A stretch of 64,000 nt of DNA from contig NZ_PRKW01000003.1 of NCBI RefSeq assembly GCF_002927275.1, positions 434,001-498,000 of the forward strand, read 5' to 3'. This DNA is from Arthrobacter pityocampae (GTDB taxonomy: Bacteria; Actinomycetota; Actinomycetes; Actinomycetales; Micrococcaceae). Under the pieces are notes generated by a model. The model ran no database searches. It was not told the DNA's origin and worked only from the letters and a program-made list of their open reading frames with translations. Positions 1 through 9,405 of this stretch are shown here, in pieces (position 1 is the first letter of the stretch; each line of letters begins with the position of its first letter). A program made the position numbers and the translations under genes.

Positions 1-590
1 GGACGCTCATCATGGTGTCGAGGGCGGCCCACTGCCTCAACGACCTCCTCTTCCAGCACCGCTCCGGCACGCTCGCCATCGACATCCCCGTCATCGTGTC
101 CAACCACCGCGACCTCGAGGACCTCGCCGCGTTCTACGGGATCGAGTTCCACCACATCCCCGTGACGCCCGAGACCAAGGACGCCGCCGAGGACAGGCTG
201 CGGGCGCTGATGGACGAGCACGGGATCGAACTCGTGGTCCTCGCGCGGTATATGCAGATCCTCAGCGACCGGCTCTGCGAGGACCTGCGCGGCCGGGCCA
301 TCAACATCCACCACTCGTTCCTGCCGTCCTTCAAGGGGGCCCGCCCGTACCACCAGGCCCACGCACGCGGCGTGAAGCTGATCGGCGCCACAGCCCACTA
401 CGTCACGGCGGCCCTCGACGAGGGACCCATCATCGAGCAGGAGGTCACCCGCGTGGATCACGCGCGCACGGCCGAGCAGCTGGCGTCGATCGGCCGGGCA
501 CTGGAGGGGCGGGCGCTGGTGCAGGCGGTGCAGTGGCATGCGGAGCGGCGCGTCCTCCTGGACGGACGCCGCACCATCGTCTTCAACTGA
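1..590 (+). CDS. purU: Formyltetrahydrofolate deformylase, 5'-truncated by the window edge
   Basis: The frame is open from base 3 and holds about 196 C-terminal residues; the N-terminal ACT domain lies outside the window. The visible part is the formyltransferase-like hydrolase fold. It contains NIHHSFLPSF (near nt 302-331), supplying the catalytic Asn and His, and LDEGPIIEQ (near nt 415-441), supplying the catalytic Asp. PurU hydrolyses 10-formyl-THF to THF and formate, balancing one-carbon pools and feeding formate to purine synthesis. The long IHHSFLPSFKGARPYHQA segment separates it from PurN, a different gene at 23626-24216. It ends in TGA 69 bp before the carbonic anhydrase gene, and no clear terminator lies between them. 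Confidence 0.93.
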   Translation, partial: TLIMVSRAAHCLNDLLFQHRSGTLAIDIPVIVSNHRDLEDLAAFYGIEFHHIPVTPETKDAAEDRLRALMDEHGIELVVLARYMQILSDRLCEDLRGRAINIHHSFLPSFKGARPYHQAHARGVKLIGATAHYVTAALDEGPIIEQEVTRVDHARTAEQLASIGRALEGRALVQAVQWHAERRVLLDGRRTIVFN

Positions 591-605
591 CGCCGCTCCC
601 CCGCA

Positions 606-644
606 CCTGCAGGGCGACGTCCCCAGCGCCTGCAGGGCGACGTC
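606..644. repeat. 16-bp direct repeat upstream of the carbonic anhydrase gene
   Basis: An identical 16-mer starting CCTGCAGGGC occurs at 606-621 and 629-644 with a period of 23 bp. The second copy runs into a perfect 12-bp palindrome, GGCGACGTCGCC (636-647), that touches the -10 box at 648. The position suits a regulator site or a REP-like element; function is unknown. Confidence 0.6.
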
Positions 645-647
645 GCC

Positions 648-653
648 TAGGCT
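648..653 (+). promoter_or_regulatory. -10 box of a probable leaderless promoter (carbonic anhydrase)
   Basis: TAGGCT ends six bases before the ATG at 660, the spacing expected when transcription starts at the start codon. No Shine-Dalgarno sequence is present. Confidence 0.5.
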
Positions 654-659
654 GACGCC

Positions 660-1181
660 ATGGCTCATCTCATCCCCTTCCACGGCAGGACGCCCGTTCT
701 CGGCGAGTCGGCCTTCGCCGCGCCGACCGCCTCCCTCATCGGCGAGGTGACGCTCGGTGCGTTCGCCGGCGTCTTCTACGGCGCCAGTATCCGCGCGGAC
801 ACCGCCCTGATCTCCATCGGCGAGGAGACCAACCTGCAGGACAACGTGGTGGTGCACGCCGACCCGGGCTACCCGGCCGTGATCGGCGCCCGCGTGAGTG
901 TCGGGCACGGCGCCGTGGTGCACGGGTGCACCATCGAGGACGACTGCCTGATCGGGATGAGTGCGACCATCCTGAACGGCGCGGTGATCGGCACCGGGTC
1001 CCTCGTCGCGGCCGGCGCCGTCGTCCTCGAGGGCACCGTCGTCCCACCGCGCTCGCTCGTTGCCGGGGTCCCCGCGAAGGTCCGCCGTGAGCTGGACGAC
1101 GCGGAGGTGGCGGCGATACGCAGCAACGCCGACCGCTACAAGAGTCTCATCCAGGAGCATCGCCTAGCGTTCACTTCTTGA
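660..1181 (+). CDS. Gamma-class carbonic anhydrase / hexapeptide-repeat protein
   Basis: The 173-residue protein consists of left-handed beta-helix hexapeptide repeats, the usual size for bacterial gamma-carbonic anhydrases (CaiE/PaaY/YrdA group). The predicted zinc ligands are all present: His66 in NVVVHAD, and His83 and His88 in VGHGAVVHG. RAD (46-48) and NLQDN (58-62) match conserved positions near the metal. Family members are homotrimers with metal sites between subunits, and some hydrate CO2. The C-terminal helix after PAKVRREL is typical. The ATG has no Shine-Dalgarno sequence but a TAGGCT box six bases upstream, so the mRNA is probably leaderless. Catalysis is inferred from ligand conservation; an acyltransferase-like role cannot be excluded. 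Confidence 0.88.
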   Translation: MAHLIPFHGRTPVLGESAFAAPTASLIGEVTLGAFAGVFYGASIRADTALISIGEETNLQDNVVVHADPGYPAVIGARVSVGHGAVVHGCTIEDDCLIGMSATILNGAVIGTGSLVAAGAVVLEGTVVPPRSLVAGVPAKVRRELDDAEVAAIRSNADRYKSLIQEHRLAFTS

Positions 1182-1248
1182 CGGCAGGCAAGAGTTACGA
1201 CACCCTTGTCCCCATGCCCGCAGAATCCCCTCGACGGCGAGGACGAGT

Positions 1249-2436
1249 GTGAGCGTCCCGCTTCCGAAACCAGGCTCCCAGTCCGCACTGCGGGAGCGGA
1301 ACCAACAGCGCGTCATCGCGGCGCTCATGAGCGGCGGGCCCCGGACCCAGGCGGAACTCGCCCGGGCGACCGGCCTCTCGACGGCGACGGTGTCCAACAT
1401 CGTGAAGTCCATGTCCACGACCGGGATCGTGAGCACCGCGCCGACGACCAGCTCGGGCCGCCGCGCGCTGTCCGTCATCCTCAACGACAACGGGCAGGTC
1501 GCGGCGGGCATCGACATCGGACGTCGACATCTCCGCGTGGTCCTCGCCAGCCCCAACTACCGGGTCCTGCAGGAGGCCTCCGTCCCCCTCCCGCTCGGCC
1601 ACAGCGCCCAGGACGGACTGGGCGCAGCCTCGGATCTCCTGGACACCCTGCTCGAGAACGGCGGCATCTCCCGGGCGGCGCTCCTCGGCGCCGGCATCGG
1701 CATCCCCGGGCCGATCGACCGTCGCAGCGGGACCGTGGTCCAGGGAGCGATCCTGCCCGAATGGGTGGGCATCAACATCCACGAGACCTTCGGCGAACGG
1801 CTCGGCATACCGGTCTTCATCGACAACGACGCCAATCTGGGAGCCCTGGCGCAGGTGACCTGGGGCCCCCACAGCGCGGTGGACAACCTGATGTTCATCA
1901 AGGTGGGCTCCGGCATCGGCTCCGGACTCGTCCTCAACGGAGCACTGTTCTACGGCCATGTGGGGATCACCGGGGAACTGGGCCACACCACCATCAACGA
2001 ACACGGCCTCATCTGCCGGTGCGGCAACCGCGGCTGCCTCGAGACCGTCGCCTCGACGTCCACCATGATCGAGCTGCTCGGCCGCGGCGGCAGCGACTCC
2101 GTCGACACCCGCCGCATCATCGACCGGGCGCTGACCGGCGACACCGCGACCCTCCGGGTGATCGACGACGCCGGCGTCGCCATCGGACGGGCCCTGGCGC
2201 ACATGGCCAACCTGGTCAACCCCGAGACGATCGTCGTCGGCGGTCCGCTCACCGATCTCGGGGAGATCCTCCTCGGGCCGATCCGCCGTGGACTGGCCCG
2301 CCACGCGGTGCCCATCATCGGGGAGACGACGACCGTCTGCATGTCCTCGCTGGGCGACCGCGCCGAGGCCCTCGGCGGGGCCGCCGTCGTCCTCGCCCAG
2401 TCGGGCCTCTCCCCCGCCCTCATAGGTTCTTCCTAA
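1249..2436 (+). CDS. ROK-family transcriptional regulator (XylR/NagC type)
   Basis: The 395-residue protein has an N-terminal winged helix-turn-helix (about 15-70, with [20 protein letters not shown]) fused to a ROK domain. The sugar-kinase-like fold shows [11 protein letters not shown] near 85, [11 protein letters not shown] near 145 and the zinc motif [10 protein letters not shown] near 256. GTG at 1249 was chosen because GAGGA sits five bases upstream. ROK regulators repress sugar operons and release DNA on sugar binding. The gene lies directly upstream of, and in line with, the monosaccharide ABC genes, so it most likely controls them and perhaps itself. The inducing sugar cannot be read from the sequence. 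Confidence 0.9.
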   Translation: MSVPLPKPGSQSALRERNQQRVIAALMSGGPRTQAELARATGLSTATVSNIVKSMSTTGIVSTAPTTSSGRRALSVILNDNGQVAAGIDIGRRHLRVVLASPNYRVLQEASVPLPLGHSAQDGLGAASDLLDTLLENGGISRAALLGAGIGIPGPIDRRSGTVVQGAILPEWVGINIHETFGERLGIPVFIDNDANLGALAQVTWGPHSAVDNLMFIKVGSGIGSGLVLNGALFYGHVGITGELGHTTINEHGLICRCGNRGCLETVASTSTMIELLGRGGSDSVDTRRIIDRALTGDTATLRVIDDAGVAIGRALAHMANLVNPETIVVGGPLTDLGEILLGPIRRGLARHAVPIIGETTTVCMSSLGDRAEALGGAAVVLAQSGLSPALIGSS

Positions 2437-2467
2437 AGATTTCCTCTGTTTTCCCGGCCCTATGCGT

Positions 2468-2524
2468 TCAACAGTTGACGGCAAGGCCCAGGGCATGTTC
2501 AATTCTTTTCGGGTCGCAATTGGA
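2468..2524 (+). promoter_or_regulatory. Candidate promoter and operators for the monosaccharide ABC operon
   Basis: TTGACG (2475-2480) and TTCAAT (2498-2503) are spaced 17 bp apart and would start transcription near 2510. A perfect palindrome TCAACAGTTGA (2468-2478) overlaps the -35 box. A second inverted repeat, CAATT (2500-2504) and AATTG (2518-2522), overlaps the -10 box and start. Both are well placed for repression by the adjacent ROK protein. This is inferred from pattern only. Confidence 0.45.
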
Positions 2525-2561
2525 CCTGCATCAAGACAACGCCGTCACTGCGGGAGAACCA

Positions 2562-4100
2562 ATGAAGAACCACATCATCCTCGAGATGCGCTCCATCACG
2601 AAGGAGTTCCCGGGCGTCAAGGCCCTCTCGGATGTCTCGATCGAGGTGCGTGCCGGCGAGATCCACGCCATCTGCGGCGAGAACGGCGCCGGCAAGTCGA
2701 CCCTCATGAAGGTCCTCTCGGGCCTCTACCCGTACGGCGACTACTCGGGCGACATCGTCTTCCAGGGCGAGGAGGTCCGCTTCAAGGACATCCGCTCCAG
2801 TGAGGCCGCGGGGATCGTCATCATCCACCAGGAACTCGCGCTGATCCCGGAGCTCTCGATCGCGGAGAACATCTTCCTCGGCAACGAGCCCACCCGCTTC
2901 GGCGTCATCGACTGGGACCACGTCAACCGGACCACGCTGGAGCTCATGGCGCGTGTCGGCCTCAGCGAGGACCCGACGACCAAGATCAAGGACATCGGGG
3001 TCGGCAAGCAGCAGCTCGTCGAGATCGCCAAGGCGCTCAGCAAGTCGGTCAAGCTGCTCATCCTCGACGAACCTACCGCCGCTCTCAACGAATCCGACTC
3101 GCAGCACCTGCTCGACCTCATGGCCGGTCTCCGGTCCAAGGGCATCAGCTGCATCATGATCTCCCACAAGCTCAACGAGATCGAGCAGATCGCCGACTCC
3201 ATCACGATCATCCGCGACGGCAAGTCCATCGAGACCCTGCACGTCAAGGAGGACGGCGTCGACGAGGACCGCATCATCCGCGGAATGGTGGGCCGCTCGC
3301 TCGAGTCCCGCTTCCCGGACCACACCCCGAAGATCGGCGAGACCTTCTTCGAGGTGCGGAACTGGACCGTCGGGCACCCCACGGTGCCGGACAGGCTGGT
3401 GTGCAAGAACTCGAGCTTCAAGGTGCGGCGCGGCGAGATCGTCGGCTTCGCTGGGCTGATGGGCGCCGGGCGCACCGAGCTCGCACGCTCGGTGTTCGGC
3501 CGCTCCTACGGCACCTTCAAATCGGGGCAGATCGTCATGGACGGCAAGGAGATCACGCTCCGCTCGGTGCCGCAGGCCATCGATGCCGGCCTCGCCTACG
3601 TCACCGAGGACCGCAAGAGCCTCGGCCTGAACCTGCTGGACGACATCAAGACCACCACGGTGTCCGCGAACCTCAAGAAGATCACGCACGGGCTCGTCGT
3701 GGACCGGGACGAGGAGTTCCGGATCGCCGAGGAATACCGGAAGTCCCTGCGCACCAAGACGCCGAGCGTCAACGAGGGCGTCGCGAAGCTCTCGGGCGGC
3801 AACCAGCAGAAGGTCGTCCTCGCGAAGTGGATGTTCACCGACCCCGAACTGCTGATCCTCGACGAGCCCACCCGCGGCATCGACGTCGGTGCCAAGTACG
3901 AGATCTATGGCATCATCCAGAAACTCGCCGACCAGGGGAAGGGCGTCATCGTCATCTCCTCCGAACTGCCCGAACTGCTCGGCCTCTCGGACCGGATCTA
4001 CACGATCTTCGAGGGCGCCATCACCGGAGAACTCGACCGCGGAGACGCGAACCAGGAATCCCTGATGAAACTCATGACCGCCAGCAGGAAATCTGCCTGA
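2562..4100 (+). CDS. mmsA: Monosaccharide ABC transporter ATP-binding protein (MmsA/GguA type, two ABC domains)
   Basis: The 512-residue protein has two ATP-binding cassettes in tandem, as in sugar importers of the RbsA/XylG/GguA class. In the first, GENGAGKST lies near residues 38-46, a degenerate signature GVGKQQLVE near 146 and [11 protein letters not shown] near 165. In the second, the Walker A is the degenerate GLMGAGRTE near 299, typical of this class, followed by [14 protein letters not shown] near 410 and [12 protein letters not shown] near 430. ATG 2562 was chosen over longer in-frame readings because GGGAG precedes it by five bases and homology begins there. It is followed by its permease after 24 bp. 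The next genes point to the GguAB-ChvE system for several aldoses. Confidence 0.93.
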   Translation: MKNHIILEMRSITKEFPGVKALSDVSIEVRAGEIHAICGENGAGKSTLMKVLSGLYPYGDYSGDIVFQGEEVRFKDIRSSEAAGIVIIHQELALIPELSIAENIFLGNEPTRFGVIDWDHVNRTTLELMARVGLSEDPTTKIKDIGVGKQQLVEIAKALSKSVKLLILDEPTAALNESDSQHLLDLMAGLRSKGISCIMISHKLNEIEQIADSITIIRDGKSIETLHVKEDGVDEDRIIRGMVGRSLESRFPDHTPKIGETFFEVRNWTVGHPTVPDRLVCKNSSFKVRRGEIVGFAGLMGAGRTELARSVFGRSYGTFKSGQIVMDGKEITLRSVPQAIDAGLAYVTEDRKSLGLNLLDDIKTTTVSANLKKITHGLVVDRDEEFRIAEEYRKSLRTKTPSVNEGVAKLSGGNQQKVVLAKWMFTDPELLILDEPTRGIDVGAKYEIYGIIQKLADQGKGVIVISSELPELLGLSDRIYTIFEGAITGELDRGDANQESLMKLMTASRKSA

Positions 4101-4124
4101 CCCTCCGCCCCTAGGAAAGACACC

Positions 4125-5426
4125 ATGAATTCCCTCAAGCAAATCTTCGGCGGGAACACCCGCCAGTTCGGGATGATCTTCGCCCTGGTCGCGCTCGTCC
4201 TGTTCTTCCAGTGGCGCACGGGCGGCAAGATGCTCACGTCCGTCAACATGATGAACCTGTTCAACGGCAACTCGTACATCCTGATCCTGGCCATCGGCAT
4301 GGTGCTGGTCATCATCGCCGGGCACATCGACCTCTCCGTCGGCTCCGTCGCCGCGTTCGTCGGCATCGTCGTCGCGATCGCGATGCGCGACTGGGGCATC
4401 CCCTGGTACCTCGGGGTGGTGCTGGGCCTGGCGCTCGGCGCACTCATCGGGATGTGGCAGGGCTTCTGGGTCGCCTACGTCGGCATCCCCGCGTTCATCG
4501 TCACCCTCGCCGGGATGCTCATCTTCCGCGGCGCCAACCAGTCCGTGGGCAACTCCCTCACCGTCCCGGTCCCCGAGGGCTTCCGGTACCTCGGTGCGGG
4601 GTACCTGCCCGAGGTCGGCCCCAACATCGGCTACAACAACCTGTCCCTGCTGATGGGCTTCGCCCTCGTGGGCTTCGTGATCTACAACGAACTCCGGAGC
4701 CGCCGGAAGCTGGAGAAGATCAACGCCGAGGTGCCCCCCATGTGGGTTCCCGTCACCAAGGTGGTGCTGCTCTCAGCGGTCATCCTGTACGCGACCTACC
4801 TCTTCGCGACCGGGCGCCCCGGCACGTCCTTCCCGGTCCCCGGACTGATCCTCGGCGTCCTGGTCATCATCTACGCCTTCATCTCCAACAAGACCGTCGC
4901 CGGCCGCCACGTGTACGCCGTCGGTGGCAACCGCCACGCGGCCGAGCTGTCCGGCGTGCAGGGCAAGCGCGTGAACTTCATGGTCATGATGAACATGTCC
5001 ATCCTCGCGGCCCTCGCGGGCATGATCTTCGTCGGCCGCTCCACCGCCTCCGGCCCGTCCGACGGCGTCGGCTGGGAGCTCGACGCGATCGCGGCCGTGT
5101 TCATCGGCGGCGCGGCGGTCACGGGTGGCGTCGGAACCGTGGTCGGCTCCATCATCGGAGGCCTCGTCATGGCCGTCCTCAACAACGGACTGCAGCTCCT
5201 CGGCGCCGGCGCCGACGACACCCAGATCATCAAGGGCCTCGTCCTGCTCATCGCCGTCGCGTTCGACGTCTACAGCAAGAGTCAGGGCAAACCGTCCATC
5301 ATCGGCCTGATCACCCGGAGATTCGGTGGAGGCGACGACGGCCGGAAGGTCGACACCGAGGCTCCGACTCCGGCACCGACCGAGCAGGCCGTCGGCACGA
5401 AGCAGGTCATCTCCCACGACGTCTAG
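4125..5426 (+). CDS. mmsB: Monosaccharide ABC transporter permease (MmsB/GguB type)
   Basis: This 433-residue integral membrane protein has about ten hydrophobic segments and the BPD_transp_2 signature region around GHIDLSVGSVAAFVG, typical of ribose/xylose-type permeases. The middle holds a hydrophilic insert with several charged residues (about 185-205). The last 40 residues are a polar, Pro/Thr-rich cytoplasmic tail. The start has AGGAAAG eight bases upstream. It forms the channel for the double ATPase encoded just before it and takes substrate from the ChvE-like protein encoded just after. GguB-type permeases are longer than RbsC, which fits this length. Confidence 0.92.
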   Translation: MNSLKQIFGGNTRQFGMIFALVALVLFFQWRTGGKMLTSVNMMNLFNGNSYILILAIGMVLVIIAGHIDLSVGSVAAFVGIVVAIAMRDWGIPWYLGVVLGLALGALIGMWQGFWVAYVGIPAFIVTLAGMLIFRGANQSVGNSLTVPVPEGFRYLGAGYLPEVGPNIGYNNLSLLMGFALVGFVIYNELRSRRKLEKINAEVPPMWVPVTKVVLLSAVILYATYLFATGRPGTSFPVPGLILGVLVIIYAFISNKTVAGRHVYAVGGNRHAAELSGVQGKRVNFMVMMNMSILAALAGMIFVGRSTASGPSDGVGWELDAIAAVFIGGAAVTGGVGTVVGSIIGGLVMAVLNNGLQLLGAGADDTQIIKGLVLLIAVAFDVYSKSQGKPSIIGLITRRFGGGDDGRKVDTEAPTPAPTEQAVGTKQVISHDV

Positions 5427-5487
5427 GACCCGCGTCCCGGACTCCCTTCCTTTTCCCGTCCACCAGAGCAACAGAAAGAGAACGAGA

Positions 5488-6582
5488 ATGCGTAACTTCG
5501 CAAAATCCCTCGCAGCGATCGCTGCAGTATCAGCACTGACGCTGACCGGGTGCGGCCGTGAAGAAGCAGCCCCCTCGGCCGACGGCGAGACCGCCGCGGC
5601 AGGCTTCGAAGCGGGATCGGCCATCGGTGTCGCCCTCCCGCAGAAGACCTCGGAGAACTGGGTCCTCGCCGAGGAGCTCTTCAACGAGGGCCTGACCGAG
5701 GCCGGCTACGATCCGGACGTGCAGTTCGCCAACGGCGGCGTCTCCGAGCAGCAGAACCAGATCAGCTCCATGATCACCAACGGCGTGAAGGTCCTGGTCG
5801 TCGGTGCCATCGACGGCGCCCAGCTCGGCACCCAGCTCCAGCAGGCCAAGGACGCCGGCATCACCGTCATCGCCTACGACCGCCTCCTGACCAACACGGA
5901 GAACGTGGACTACTACGTGGCCTACGACAACTTCCAGGTGGGCGAGCTCCAGGGCCAGGCCCTGCTGGACGGCATGAAGGCCGCCAAGCCCGAGGGCCCG
6001 TACAACATCGAGCTGTTCGCCGGGTCGCCGGACGACGCCAACGCGAAGGTCTTCTTCGACGGTGCCATGAGCGTCCTCCAGCCCGAGATCGACAACGGCA
6101 ACCTCGTCGTCGTGTCCGGCCAGGAGACCTTCGACCAGGTCGTGACCCAGGGCTGGAAGGCGGAGAACGCCCAGAAGCGCATGGACAACCTGCTTTCCGG
6201 CAGCTACAGCTCCGAGGAACTCGACGGCGTCCTCTCCCCCAATGACACGCTCGCCCGCGCGATCCTGACCTCGGTCGACGGCGCCGGCAAGCCCATCCCG
6301 GTGGTCACCGGTCAGGACTCCGAGGTCGAGTCCGTGAAGTCCATCATGGATGACAAGCAGTACTCCACGATCAACAAGGACACCCGTGCCCTCGTGGAAC
6401 ACGCCATCGTCATGGTCAATGACCTGCAGGCCGGCAAGGAACTCGAGATCAACGATCCCGACTCCTACGACAACGGCGTGAAGACGGTTCCCGCGTACCT
6501 CCTCGAGCCGCAGATCGTCACCAAGGAGAACGCCGCCGAGGCGTACGCCGACGACGAGACGCTCGCTCCCCTCACCCAGTAG
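5488..6582 (+). CDS. chvE: Multiple-sugar-binding lipoprotein (ChvE type)
   Basis: The 364-residue protein starts with a lipoprotein signal (basic MRNFAKS, hydrophobic stretch, lipobox LTGC with Cys22), so it is a membrane-anchored receptor outside the cell. The rest is a periplasmic-binding-protein type I fold. ALPQKTSENWV near the mature N-terminus and VIAYDRLL are typical of ChvE/XylF-like sugar receptors. ChvE proteins bind arabinose, glucose, galactose or xylose. ATG 5488 was chosen for its purine-rich GAAAGAGAACGAG leader and intact signal peptide; an upstream in-frame reading has neither. The gene closes the mms operon and is followed by a hairpin terminator. Confidence 0.92.
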   Translation: MRNFAKSLAAIAAVSALTLTGCGREEAAPSADGETAAAGFEAGSAIGVALPQKTSENWVLAEELFNEGLTEAGYDPDVQFANGGVSEQQNQISSMITNGVKVLVVGAIDGAQLGTQLQQAKDAGITVIAYDRLLTNTENVDYYVAYDNFQVGELQGQALLDGMKAAKPEGPYNIELFAGSPDDANAKVFFDGAMSVLQPEIDNGNLVVVSGQETFDQVVTQGWKAENAQKRMDNLLSGSYSSEELDGVLSPNDTLARAILTSVDGAGKPIPVVTGQDSEVESVKSIMDDKQYSTINKDTRALVEHAIVMVNDLQAGKELEINDPDSYDNGVKTVPAYLLEPQIVTKENAAEAYADDETLAPLTQ

Positions 6583-6608
6583 CACCCCTCCCGTAGCAGG
6601 ACACGTTG

Positions 6609-6633
6609 CGCCCCGGCTCCGGCCGGGGCGTTT
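6609..6633 (+). terminator. Intrinsic terminator of the mms operon
   Basis: A perfect 9-bp GC-rich stem (6609-6617 with 6622-6630) closes a TCCG tetraloop and is followed by TTTCGTCGTT. It lies 26 bp after the chvE stop codon. Confidence 0.75.
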
Positions 6634-6688
6634 CGTCGTTCGGGTCCCGGGGATGGACGCGGCTCCGACCAGCGGCAAGGATGGGTCC

Positions 6689-7768
6689 ATGAACCCACAG
6701 CACCGCATCGATGTTCCCCCCTGCGCCGAAGCAGGGGCGCCCAGCCCGATCACCGCCACCGGCCGTCCCCTGAAGTGGGGCGTGATCGCCACGGGCGGGA
6801 TCGCGTCCAAGGTCACGCAGGACATCGCCCTGCTCGAGGACGCCGTGCTCCATGCGGTCAGCTCCCGCAGCGCGGACAGTGCCGCCGCCTTCGCGGACCG
6901 TTTCGGGTTCGCCACCAGCTACGGCAACGACGGCGGCGTCGCCGGCTACCAGCGTCTCGTGGACGATCCCGAGGTCGACGTCGTCTACATCACCACACCG
7001 CACGGCCAGCACTACGACGTCGCGCGGGCCGCCCTCACGGCGGGCAAGCACGTGCTGTGCGAGAAGCCGTTCACCATCAACGCCGCGGAGGCGGAGGACC
7101 TCGCCGCGATCGCCGCCGAGCGCGGGCTGTTCCTCATGGAAGCGGTGTGGACCCGCTTCCTGCCCAGCGTGAACCGTGCCTGGGAGATCATCCACTCCGG
7201 TGAACTGGGCGAGATCCGGTGGGTGCAGGCGGACCTCGGATTCACGGCCCCGGAGGACCCGGCCAGCAGGCTCTGGGATCCGGCAGCCGGAGGTGGTGCG
7301 CTGCTGGACCTCACGGTCTATCCGCTCACCTGGGCGCTGGGGTCCCTCGGCTTCCCCGATTCGGTGTCCGCGGTCGGCACGCTCAACAGCGACGGCGTCG
7401 ATCTCCAGAACGCCGTCACCCTGGGCTACGGGAACGGCGCATACGCCCAGCTGTCGTCGTCCTTCATCGCCTCCTGCCCCGGCCAGGCGACGGTGTGCGG
7501 ATCGAAGGGCTGGCTGAAGACCGGCGGCGGGAACCTGCACAACCCGCAGGAACTCCGGATCAAGGCCGGTCAGGCGGAGGCCCGGGTGGAGACCTTCGAG
7601 CAGGTCGGCGGCGGGTACACCTACGAACTGCGCGAGGTGACCCGCTGCATCCAGGAGGGCCTCACGGAGAGCCCGACGATGCCCATCGGCGACACCGTGA
7701 GGACGATGCGCCTCCTCGACGGCGTACGGGCCCAGATCGGGCTCCGGTACGCGAACGACGCCGCCTGA
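6689..7768 (+). CDS. Gfo/Idh/MocA-family NAD(P)-dependent oxidoreductase
   Basis: The 359-residue protein has an N-terminal Rossmann fold beginning WGVIATGGIASK (30-41) and the family hallmark EKPF (125-128), which carries the catalytic Lys. The C-terminal alpha/beta domain contains GGGALLDLTVYPL, which supplies the Asp usually found near the active site. Members oxidise or reduce sugars, inositols or sugar acids. ATG 6689 is preferred because AAGGA lies seven bases upstream; an in-frame ATG at 6653 would add 12 residues without a good ribosome site. Its place after the monosaccharide importer suggests it acts on the imported sugar. A terminator separates them, so it may be read by weak read-through or its own promoter. 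Confidence 0.88.
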   Translation: MNPQHRIDVPPCAEAGAPSPITATGRPLKWGVIATGGIASKVTQDIALLEDAVLHAVSSRSADSAAAFADRFGFATSYGNDGGVAGYQRLVDDPEVDVVYITTPHGQHYDVARAALTAGKHVLCEKPFTINAAEAEDLAAIAAERGLFLMEAVWTRFLPSVNRAWEIIHSGELGEIRWVQADLGFTAPEDPASRLWDPAAGGGALLDLTVYPLTWALGSLGFPDSVSAVGTLNSDGVDLQNAVTLGYGNGAYAQLSSSFIASCPGQATVCGSKGWLKTGGGNLHNPQELRIKAGQAEARVETFEQVGGGYTYELREVTRCIQEGLTESPTMPIGDTVRTMRLLDGVRAQIGLRYANDAA

Positions 7769-7795
7769 GCGATCCACGAACAGTGCAGGCATGAC

Positions 7796-7831
7796 GAAGC
7801 CGGTGTACCGCTCCCGCGGGACACCGGCTTC
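7796..7831. terminator. Bidirectional hairpin between convergent genes
   Basis: An 11-bp perfect stem (7796-7806 with 7821-7831) closes a 14-base loop. It lies between the stops of the Gfo/Idh gene (plus) and gntP (minus) and can serve both. Confidence 0.7.
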
Positions 7832-7855
7832 CTCGTGCGTGCTGCTTCTCCCGGA

Positions 7856-9337
7856 TCAGCCGAGAACAGCGTTGGCGACGAACAGCAGCGGGATCGACCC
7901 GGCCCACACCGCGGTCGTGATGCCCGACCACCCCTTGAGGGCCGCCACGCCGTCGAGGCCGGCGAAGCGGGTCACGACCCAGAAGTAGGAGTCGTTGAAG
8001 TAGCTGAACACCATCGAACCGGCCGTGCATGCCATCGCCGCGACGATGGGGTCGATGCCGAGTGACACCACCAGCGGCGCCGTCACCGATGCGGCGGTGA
8101 TCATCGCGACGGTGCCCGAGCCCTGGGCGACGCGGACCAGGGTGGCGATGAGGAACGGCACCAGGAACGCCGGCAGAGGAGTACCGGCGATAGCCTCGGC
8201 GAGGGCATCGCCCACGCCCGAGCTACGCAGCACCTGGCCGAGCGCACCCCCGGCGCCGGTGATGAGGAGGATCAGGCCGGCCGAGGCAGCAGCCTCGGCG
8301 AACCAGCCCTGCACCCTTGCGCGCGGGGTCCAGCGGGGCAGCAGCACGTAGACGGCAAGGATGACCCCGATGACCAGCGCCACCACCGGATTGCCGATGA
8401 ACGCCAGCGGGACGGCCCAGGACGACGGCGTGTATTCCCCGGTACCGACGACTCCCTGGTTGTTCTGGTCGATCGCACCACTGACCGTGTTGAGGATGAT
8501 CAGGAGCAGGGGGACCAGCAGCGGCAGCGACGCGACGAAAGCACCGACCCGGTGGGGCTTGGCGCCCGCCGGGGGTGTACCGAGGGTGGCGTTGTCGATG
8601 TCCATCGACGAAGCATCCTCCTCGGTCCCGCCATCGTGATCCGTGAGGGCGGTACCGCCCCGATGTCCGGCACCGGCATGCACGGTGCCGTAGACGGCCT
8701 CGCGCACGGATTCGTTCATGGACGGCTCGATCTTGGGCCCCATCCATTTGGCGTAGACGACGACGATCGGCAGCAACAGGACCGTGAAGACAAGACCGGC
8801 GAGGATCAGCGCCCCGAGGTCCGCTCCGAGGATGCCGGCGACGGCCAGCGGGCCCGGCGTCGGTGGTACCAGGTGGTGGGTCAGCGTCATGCCGCAGCCG
8901 AGGGCCAGCGCGAGGGTGATGTACCCGGCGCGCTTGACCCGGGCGATCGAACGGGCCAGGGGATTCATGATGACGTACCCGGAGTCGCAGAACACCGGGA
9001 TGGACACCAGCGCGCCCACACTGCCCAGGGCCCAGGGCTCACGCCCCTTGCCGAAGAGTTTCAGGAAAGCCATGGCCAGCGAGTTGGCGGCCCCCGAGAC
9101 CTCGAGGATCTTGCCGATCCCGACGCCCAGGCCGATCACGATACCGATCGACGCCAGGGTGTTGCCGAAGCCCGTCGTGATCGACGAGACGATGTCCAAC
9201 GGCGCCTGGCCGGCGACGATGCCGGTCACCAGTGCGGCGATCAGGAGTGCCACGAACGCGTCGAGTCGGGTCTTCAGCACCAGCACGATGATGGTGGCGA
9301 TACCCAGGACGAGCGCCAAAAGAAGTTGTATGTCCAC
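7856..9337 (-). CDS. GntP-family gluconate/acid-sugar:H+ symporter
   Basis: The 493-residue polytopic membrane protein has about 12-14 hydrophobic segments. GntP-family hallmarks include VSIPVFCDSGYVIMNPLAR, LTHHLVPPTPGPLAVA, VRVAQGSGTVAMITAA and FSYFNDSYFWVVTR. Members import gluconate, glycerate or other sugar acids with protons. The long hydrophilic loop (about 215-262, with a His/Gly/Asp-rich run) is larger than usual. GTG at 9337 has GAGGAG eight bases upstream. It diverges from the acid-sugar kinase gene across a 163-bp shared control region, so it very likely brings in the substrate for that pathway. Confidence 0.92.
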   Translation of the reverse strand: MDIQLLLALVLGIATIIVLVLKTRLDAFVALLIAALVTGIVAGQAPLDIVSSITTGFGNTLASIGIVIGLGVGIGKILEVSGAANSLAMAFLKLFGKGREPWALGSVGALVSIPVFCDSGYVIMNPLARSIARVKRAGYITLALALGCGMTLTHHLVPPTPGPLAVAGILGADLGALILAGLVFTVLLLPIVVVYAKWMGPKIEPSMNESVREAVYGTVHAGAGHRGGTALTDHDGGTEEDASSMDIDNATLGTPPAGAKPHRVGAFVASLPLLVPLLLIILNTVSGAIDQNNQGVVGTGEYTPSSWAVPLAFIGNPVVALVIGVILAVYVLLPRWTPRARVQGWFAEAAASAGLILLITGAGGALGQVLRSSGVGDALAEAIAGTPLPAFLVPFLIATLVRVAQGSGTVAMITAASVTAPLVVSLGIDPIVAAMACTAGSMVFSYFNDSYFWVVTRFAGLDGVAALKGWSGITTAVWAGSIPLLFVANAVLG

Positions 9338-9405
9338 GTACTGCTCCTCGGTCGCTGAGCAGGCCTCGTTGCCGTCTCAGGTGTAGCACCGAGCTGATCG
9401 TTCCT

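Noticed and set aside
5530-6915. A 461-codon minus-strand frame opposite chvE
   Set aside because: It is antisense to the sugar-binding lipoprotein gene and has no domain; it reflects codon bias.
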